DNA of 46,078 nt, taken from Terriglobia bacterium. Lineage in GTDB: Bacteria > Acidobacteriota > Terriglobia > Bryobacterales > Bryobacteraceae. The translations under genes and the position numbers were made by a program. Where the stretch lies: positions 1 through 46,078 of the forward strand of contig RGPS01000020.1 in NCBI GenBank assembly GCA_010084195.1. The letters are read 5' to 3'. Positions 41,725 through 46,078 of the stretch are shown here, in pieces. Each line of letters starts with the position of its first letter. Within the stretch, counting starts at the first letter, position 1. Under the pieces are notes generated by a model. The model saw only the letters and a list, made by a program, of their open reading frames with translations, ran no database searches and was not told the origin of the DNA.

Positions 41725-42552
41725 ATGAACCGTCGACTCTTCTTTGCTCTGTCCCTTCTCGCAGCGCCTCTGCTCGGCCAGGGTGGCCGGGGGGGCTCCG
41801 CAGGAATGCGTCAGGCCATCCAACTGGACCTGGAAGGGAAGACTGTCGAGGCCCGAGTCCTCATCCAGAAAGAGATCGACACAGCTGCCACGCCCGCCGC
41901 GAAGGCCAGTGCCCAACGATCCATGGCAATGTCCTGGGGCTTTGATGCCAACTGCGCCAAAGCGGTGGAATACGAACAACTCGTGATGGCGTACTGGGTG
42001 ACCCGCGAGAAGGACGAACCCGCCAACGCGTTCTATCAGCAGGGCGAAATGGCTAACGAGGCGGCTCGCGTCTGCATCGATTCCGGCGACCTCGATAACG
42101 CCCAAAAGTGGTACCGCAAGGGCACCGAACTGGGCCTGAAAGAACCCGGCATCTCCGCAGATCGCAAAGCGCTGTGGGCCTATCGGCTGGCACACGCCGA
42201 AGCCCGTCTCGCCGCCCGCCGGGGCAATGGGGCCGAAGCCGAAAAGCAGCTCGGCATCGCCCGGACTGCCCTCGACGCTATGACGGACCTTCGCAAACAG
42301 CAGGAGCCGTTCATGCCCTATCTGACCGGCTACGTCGCGCTTTACCTGGGCGATGCTGCCAAAGCCATCGCCGATCTGGAGAAGGCCAACCAGAACGATG
42401 CCTTCATCCAGTGCCTGCTCGGCATGGCGTGGGAAAAGCAGGGTGACACCGCAAAGGCCAAAGGGTTCTACAGCAAGGCGGCACTGGTCACAGGCCACAA
42501 CCCACCCGCCGCATTTGCGAAGCCCTTCTCACGTCGTAAGCTCAGCCAGTAA
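41725..42552 (+). CDS. Exported TPR-like repeat protein
   Basis: 275 residues from the ATG at 41725, chosen because it opens a signal peptide (MNRRLFFALSLLAAPLLG); an in-frame extension from 41671 lies in the nfo sequence and is rejected. The rest is helical with tetratricopeptide-like pairs, for example LDNAQKWYRKGTELGLKEP, GDAAKAIADLEKANQNDAF and GDTAKAKGFYSKAALVTGHN. Probably a periplasmic protein-protein scaffold. AAAGG lies very close to the ATG. Role unknown. Confidence 0.82.
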   Translation: MNRRLFFALSLLAAPLLGQGGRGGSAGMRQAIQLDLEGKTVEARVLIQKEIDTAATPAAKASAQRSMAMSWGFDANCAKAVEYEQLVMAYWVTREKDEPANAFYQQGEMANEAARVCIDSGDLDNAQKWYRKGTELGLKEPGISADRKALWAYRLAHAEARLAARRGNGAEAEKQLGIARTALDAMTDLRKQQEPFMPYLTGYVALYLGDAAKAIADLEKANQNDAFIQCLLGMAWEKQGDTAKAKGFYSKAALVTGHNPPAAFAKPFSRRKLSQ

Positions 42553-42564
42553 CCCGGCTCCGCG

Positions 42565-43311
42565 CTACCAGGTAACGGGGTTCAACCGCCCCAGGGCGAC
42601 CACATACCCGTCGGCCACTCTCTTGTAGGCCGATGATTTTTCGTTGCTCCACGTATAGCCGGTAATTTGATACGCGCTGTCCACATAGACGCGGAAGATA
42701 CCGTTGCGCCCAATTCCGCCAGGCTTTGTATAGCGTGAATCGCTCTTTCCGTGGTACGAGGCGCTGGAATCGATTACCGACACGTCGAAGTAGCCGACAA
42801 TCGAGGGTTCCGCGTTGTTGGCGAGGAACGTCTGGTTCGAGAGGATCCGGGCCTGAAACGTGGAGACCGCCTCCACCAGCATCATGTGACCACTGGACTG
42901 CTGACCTGCCGGGTACTTGATCGCGATCAAATCGCCCTGCGCCGTCTGGTCAGGCCCCTGTAACTTCGAAAACCCACTGGAGGCGATGATCGCATCGTAA
43001 TATTTTGCCGCGTTGGGACTGGTACTTGTGGTCTTCGCTTGATACTGGGCATTCGTAAAGCCATAGGTGTGCTTCATCAGCATGGTGATAAATGTCCCGC
43101 AGACGGAGACAGCCTGACGCGGACTACCGGTCCAGTCGATCTGATCTGTCAACGTGCCGTCACCGTCATACAGGTTCACGTTGGCCGGGTTGGCCAGCAG
43201 GTCAGTGACCAGTTGGTTGGCGTCAGCGGAGTGCTGTGGCGTGCTGCCAAACAGAATTGCGGCTGAGCAGGAGGCGACGATCGTATTGCGAATCCAGGTG
43301 CGAATGTTCAT
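42565..43311 (-). CDS. Exported protein, possible papain-like (NlpC/P60 or CHAP) fold
   Basis: 248 residues with a weak signal peptide (about 1-30, TIVASCSAAILFGS). A cysteine in SPRQAVSVCGTFITMLM, a histidine in SSGHMMLVEAV and an acidic position in GYFDVSVIDSS have the order Cys-His-Asp/Asn seen in NlpC/P60 and CHAP peptidases. The end is Tyr/Trp-rich (RVYVDSAYQITGYTWSNE). If active it could hydrolyse peptidoglycan peptides; homology was not tested, so the fold is only a suggestion. It diverges from the SMP-30 gene, leaving a 158-base shared promoter region. Confidence 0.6.
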   Translation of the reverse strand: MNIRTWIRNTIVASCSAAILFGSTPQHSADANQLVTDLLANPANVNLYDGDGTLTDQIDWTGSPRQAVSVCGTFITMLMKHTYGFTNAQYQAKTTSTSPNAAKYYDAIIASSGFSKLQGPDQTAQGDLIAIKYPAGQQSSGHMMLVEAVSTFQARILSNQTFLANNAEPSIVGYFDVSVIDSSASYHGKSDSRYTKPGGIGRNGIFRVYVDSAYQITGYTWSNEKSSAYKRVADGYVVALGRLNPVTW

Positions 43312-43469
43312 GGTGTTTCTTTTTCCTTCACTCAGCTATTGCGCGGCCGGAGCGTCGATTTTGCCGTGGCCCTGTACCGGTACTGTCTGGCGCGATGCGA
43401 GTGAAACATTCTGCCTTCATCGGCCACTAAGTGCACATGCCGTGCCCCATGGAATAGGCTGGTAGACGC

Positions 43470-44393
43470 ATGCCCCAATGGAACTTTGAACAGCTCGACC
43501 CCGCCTACGGAAAGGTCTCGGAAGGTCCCGCATGGGACGGTTCCGGCATCCTCTACACCCGCATCCAGCAGAGCCGCATCATGCGCTATGACCCTGCCAC
43601 CAACCAGGTGTCTGTGTGGCGGGACAACACGAACCACGCCAACGGCCTCACCTTCGATGCCCAGGGACGGCTCTATGCCTGCGAGGGCGGCGACTTTGAA
43701 AACGGTGGGCGCCGCGTCGTCCGGTATGAAGAAGATGGCTCTGTCACCGTCCTTGCCGATAGCTTTGAAGGCCAGCGCCTCAATATTCCCAACGATATTG
43801 TGGTGGACCCGCAGGGGCGCGTCTGGTTCACTGATCCCTTCTACGAAAGCGCCGCTGGCCCCTGGAGCAAAGACCGAACCCACAAAGATCTGCCCCACGA
43901 TTCGGTGTACCGCCTCGACCCTCAGGCGGATGGCACTTATTCGATCCACCGCGTGACGAACGATACAACGCGCCCCAACGGCCTTCTGTTCTCGCTCGAC
44001 TGGCAAACTCTCTACGTCGCCCAAAGCGGTCGGGAGAAGGGTGAGAAGCGCGAACTGCGCGCCTATCCGGTGAACGCCGACGGTTCCCTCGCTCCCATGA
44101 CGGTCCTCCACGATTTCGGAGAAAACCGGGGCATCGACGGCATGCGTCTCGATACCGAAGGCAACATCATCGCCACCTGCGGCTGGGAACTGGGTGGCCC
44201 CGGTCCGCGCATCAACGTTTTCTCTCCCTCAGGCGAAGTTCTGGAAATGCACCCCGTCCCCTGCACCCGTCCCACCAACTGCGCTTTCGGCGGTGCGGAC
44301 CTGACTGACCTCTACGTCACCACCATTGAAGGCTTCCTGTTCCGGACAAAGACGGAGCGGCAGGGCGCACCTCTTTATCGCGGACCAAAATGA
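43470..44393 (+). CDS. SMP-30/gluconolactonase family beta-propeller hydrolase
   Basis: 307 residues. Family members hydrolyse sugar lactones such as gluconolactone, using a single divalent metal at the centre of a six-bladed propeller. Typical segments: VSEGPAWDGSGILYT with the metal glutamate, NHANGLTFDAQGRLYACEGG, LNIPNDIVVDPQGRVWFTDP (Asn ligand), TRPNGLLFSLD and the aspartate in IDGMRLDTEGNI. There is no signal peptide, so it is likely cytoplasmic. The stop overlaps the next gene's ATG (ATGA). Confidence 0.9.
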   Translation: MPQWNFEQLDPAYGKVSEGPAWDGSGILYTRIQQSRIMRYDPATNQVSVWRDNTNHANGLTFDAQGRLYACEGGDFENGGRRVVRYEEDGSVTVLADSFEGQRLNIPNDIVVDPQGRVWFTDPFYESAAGPWSKDRTHKDLPHDSVYRLDPQADGTYSIHRVTNDTTRPNGLLFSLDWQTLYVAQSGREKGEKRELRAYPVNADGSLAPMTVLHDFGENRGIDGMRLDTEGNIIATCGWELGGPGPRINVFSPSGEVLEMHPVPCTRPTNCAFGGADLTDLYVTTIEGFLFRTKTERQGAPLYRGPK

Positions 44394-45334
44394 AACGTTC
44401 CTTCGCCCTGCTCGCCTTCCTTGCCGCGCCCGCCTGGGCGATCGTGATCACGACAGGCGACCCTAATTCCTCGGTCTACACCGTGGGTTATCAGGAGGTG
44501 GTGGGAGGCGTAAATCTCAGCGGGGTTGTCAAAGTCACCAGCAGCCGTGGTGCCTGCACCGGCAGTCTTCTGGGTGATGGTTATTCCATCCTGACGTCAG
44601 CCCACTGTGTCACTTCCGCATACGGATCTTCACTGGCGACCGGTATCACCGCCAGCTTTAAAGCTTCGTCCGGCTTTGTTCCGATCAGTGTGGATCTGAC
44701 GTTTATTGACCCGGCCTACACGGGAGACGCCACCCTCGGTGGAGACCTCGCCGTTCTGCGTCTGAATGGAGCCGCCCCGTCGTGGGCCTCCCGCTACTCG
44801 CTTTTTTCTGGAGGCATGCCGACCAACCCTCTCGTGATCGCCGGCTATGGCCTCAGTGGCGTTGGCGCAACGGGTGCCACTCTCGCCTACGGAACGCTGC
44901 GGGCAGGAACCAACCAGTACGTCACCACGGGGGCTGAGTTCGGCTGGTCCGGGAATCTGCTGATGGGCCAGTTCTACGACGCCAGTCGGGCCTCCAGCAA
45001 TGCCCTCAACGCCGCTAATACCTACTCAGCTTCCGACCAGGTAATGATCGCGTCCGGTGACTCCGGCGGACCTTCGTTTTATGCCGGCAGCATCGTGGGT
45101 GTGCACGATCTGCTCGTCTGCATTTCCCCTGAGAACAACGACAATATCTGTGCCGTGCCACCCTCCCTCACCACGTCGCTGAACTCTTCCTTCGGGCAGA
45201 TTTTTGCCGATGTCAGCGTCTCCGCCAAACGCGACTGGATCGAAGCCCAGATGCTCCCCGAACCCGGCACTTTCCTTCTGTTCGCCCCCCCGCTGGTATT
45301 TCTCTATCGCCGCAAACGACATTCGAAGCGATAG
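44390..45334 (+). CDS. PEP-CTERM sorted trypsin-like serine protease
   Basis: 314 residues. Signal peptide MKRSFALLAFLAAPAWA. The trypsin fold has the full triad: H72 in ILTSAHCV, D119 in GGDLAVLRL and S225 in SGDSGGPSF. The C-terminus is a PEP-CTERM signal: PEP at 290-292, a hydrophobic stretch and the basic end YRRKRHSKR. Exosortase/archaeosortase systems cut such signals and anchor or release the protein with the matrix, so an exosortase gene should exist elsewhere. Coupled to the SMP-30 gene by ATGA, though the two act in different places. Confidence 0.9.
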   Translation: MKRSFALLAFLAAPAWAIVITTGDPNSSVYTVGYQEVVGGVNLSGVVKVTSSRGACTGSLLGDGYSILTSAHCVTSAYGSSLATGITASFKASSGFVPISVDLTFIDPAYTGDATLGGDLAVLRLNGAAPSWASRYSLFSGGMPTNPLVIAGYGLSGVGATGATLAYGTLRAGTNQYVTTGAEFGWSGNLLMGQFYDASRASSNALNAANTYSASDQVMIASGDSGGPSFYAGSIVGVHDLLVCISPENNDNICAVPPSLTTSLNSSFGQIFADVSVSAKRDWIEAQMLPEPGTFLLFAPPLVFLYRRKRHSKR

Positions 45335-45349
45335 AATATCCCCAGCATC

Positions 45350-46078
45350 ATGACCCGACTCAGCCGAACCGCTCTCACCGCGGCCATCGCCCTTACGGCA
45401 GCCGCAGCAGACCCGAAAACTGTTCTCACCGGCGAGAACGCTTTCGCCAGCCATACTAACGTCAAGGCCGGTGTCTGGCGTCATATCACGGCCAAAGACC
45501 TGCCGAAGCCCGGTGCCACGCCCTCCTCCTCCAACGGGGCGAAGGTTGTAGCCCGACCGGCGGATGCCTGGCCCCAGACTCTGCCCGGCTTCAAGGTGGA
45601 ACTGTACGCTACGGGTCTGCTGAACCCCCGTCTGACCCGTACCGCCCCCAACGGTGACATTTTCGTCGCGGAGACCACCGGTTCCGGCGAAATCAAAATC
45701 TTCCGGGGCATCACGGCCGAGGGCAAAGCGAAGGAGACATCAACTTTCGCGACCGGCCTGAAACAGCCTTTCGGGATTGCGTTTTATCCCCCTGGCCCCA
45801 ATCCGCAGTTTGTGTACGTTGGCAATACGGATTCCGTAGTGCGCTTCGCGTACAAAAGTGGTGACCTGAAGGCGACCACCTCGCCTGAAACCATCATTTC
45901 GGGCATCCCTACCGGAGGTCACTCGACCCGCGATATTGCGTTTTCGCTCGATGGCAAGAAGATGTTCGTTTCCGTGGGTTCCCGCTCTAATGTGGATGAC
46001 CCCGACACCGTCCCGGCTGAAAAACTCCGCGCCAATATTCTCCAATACACTCCCGACGGCAAGTTCGTGAAGGTGTAT
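45350..46078 (+). CDS. Sorbosone/glucose dehydrogenase-like beta-propeller protein (partial)
   Basis: 243 codons from the ATG at 45350, open at the right edge, so the C-terminus is missing. A signal peptide is likely (TRLSRTALTAAIALTAAA). After a linker the sequence has WPQTLPGFKVELYATGLLNP, TAPNGDIFVAETTGSGEIKI, LKQPFGIAFYPPGPNPQFVY and GGHSTRDIAFSLDGKKMFVSVGS. These are typical of periplasmic PQQ-dependent sorbosone/soluble aldose dehydrogenases and their relatives. Such proteins oxidise sugars and pass electrons to a cytochrome; PQQ-binding residues cannot be checked because most blades lie outside. It follows the PEP-CTERM gene by 15 bases and may share its transcript. Confidence 0.82.
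   Translation, partial: MTRLSRTALTAAIALTAAAADPKTVLTGENAFASHTNVKAGVWRHITAKDLPKPGATPSSSNGAKVVARPADAWPQTLPGFKVELYATGLLNPRLTRTAPNGDIFVAETTGSGEIKIFRGITAEGKAKETSTFATGLKQPFGIAFYPPGPNPQFVYVGNTDSVVRFAYKSGDLKATTSPETIISGIPTGGHSTRDIAFSLDGKKMFVSVGSRSNVDDPDTVPAEKLRANILQYTPDGKFVKVY

Overview
The window looks like a chromosomal segment of an Acidobacteriota member, most like Bryobacterales/Solibacter-type genomes. The evidence is a high-GC sequence, a very large Oar-like TonB receptor with an N-terminal carboxypeptidase-regulatory fold, a PEP-CTERM-tagged protease, and frequent TTG/GTG starts. This placement is inferred from gene content; no marker gene was compared. No rRNA, tRNA, CRISPR array, complete insertion sequence or phage module was seen.

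Layout. 1-3.8 kb: edge repeats, then the TonB receptor and a strong terminator. 4.2-9.6 kb (minus strand): an SRPBCC protein, a secreted DUF3011 protein, a leucine-rich-repeat protein coupled to Lon protease, and the UbiX flavin prenyltransferase. 9.65-12.2 kb (plus): a clear promoter driving an HTH/S24-like regulator, an opposed unknown gene, a 37-residue secreted peptide gene with a C10 tract, and a 7-TM protein. 12.2-16.4 kb (minus): the translation block rplM-rpsI-rpsB-tsf-pyrH-frr with its promoters, hairpins and terminators. 16.5-20.7 kb: a Uma2 nuclease, then a SNF2 helicase and SWIM zinc-finger protein pair; the SWIM protein ends in twelve AKKAV-type repeats. 21.3-30.3 kb: lactate permease, glutaryl-CoA dehydrogenase, a fused MFS/spermidine-synthase protein, an MFS transporter, a secreted phosphodiesterase and pyruvate kinase. 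30.8-36 kb (plus): an RRM protein, then an Omp85-like protein, a DUF4390-like protein, an NtrY-like kinase and a sigma-54 activator in tight coupling. 36-38 kb: a 15-bp repeat array leading into a methyltransferase, a membrane protein and an unknown gene.

38.2-41.7 kb is the most unusual part. selD carries an in-frame TGA at the exact position of the catalytic cysteine, so SelD is predicted to be a selenoprotein and the cell to have a selenocysteine system. selD is coupled to pyrF. Three damaged genes follow within 1.8 kb: a dedA without a 5' end, a Phd/YefM-type antitoxin with a one-base frameshift beside an intact PIN toxin, and an endonuclease IV gene cut short before its last metal ligand. 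41.7-46.1 kb holds secreted proteins: a TPR protein, a papain-like candidate, an SMP-30 hydrolase, a PEP-CTERM trypsin-like protease, and a sugar dehydrogenase-like beta-propeller that runs off the right edge.

Recurring theme: many neighbours overlap by four bases (ATGA or TTGA), which suggests translational coupling is used widely and that TTG is a routine start codon in this genome.
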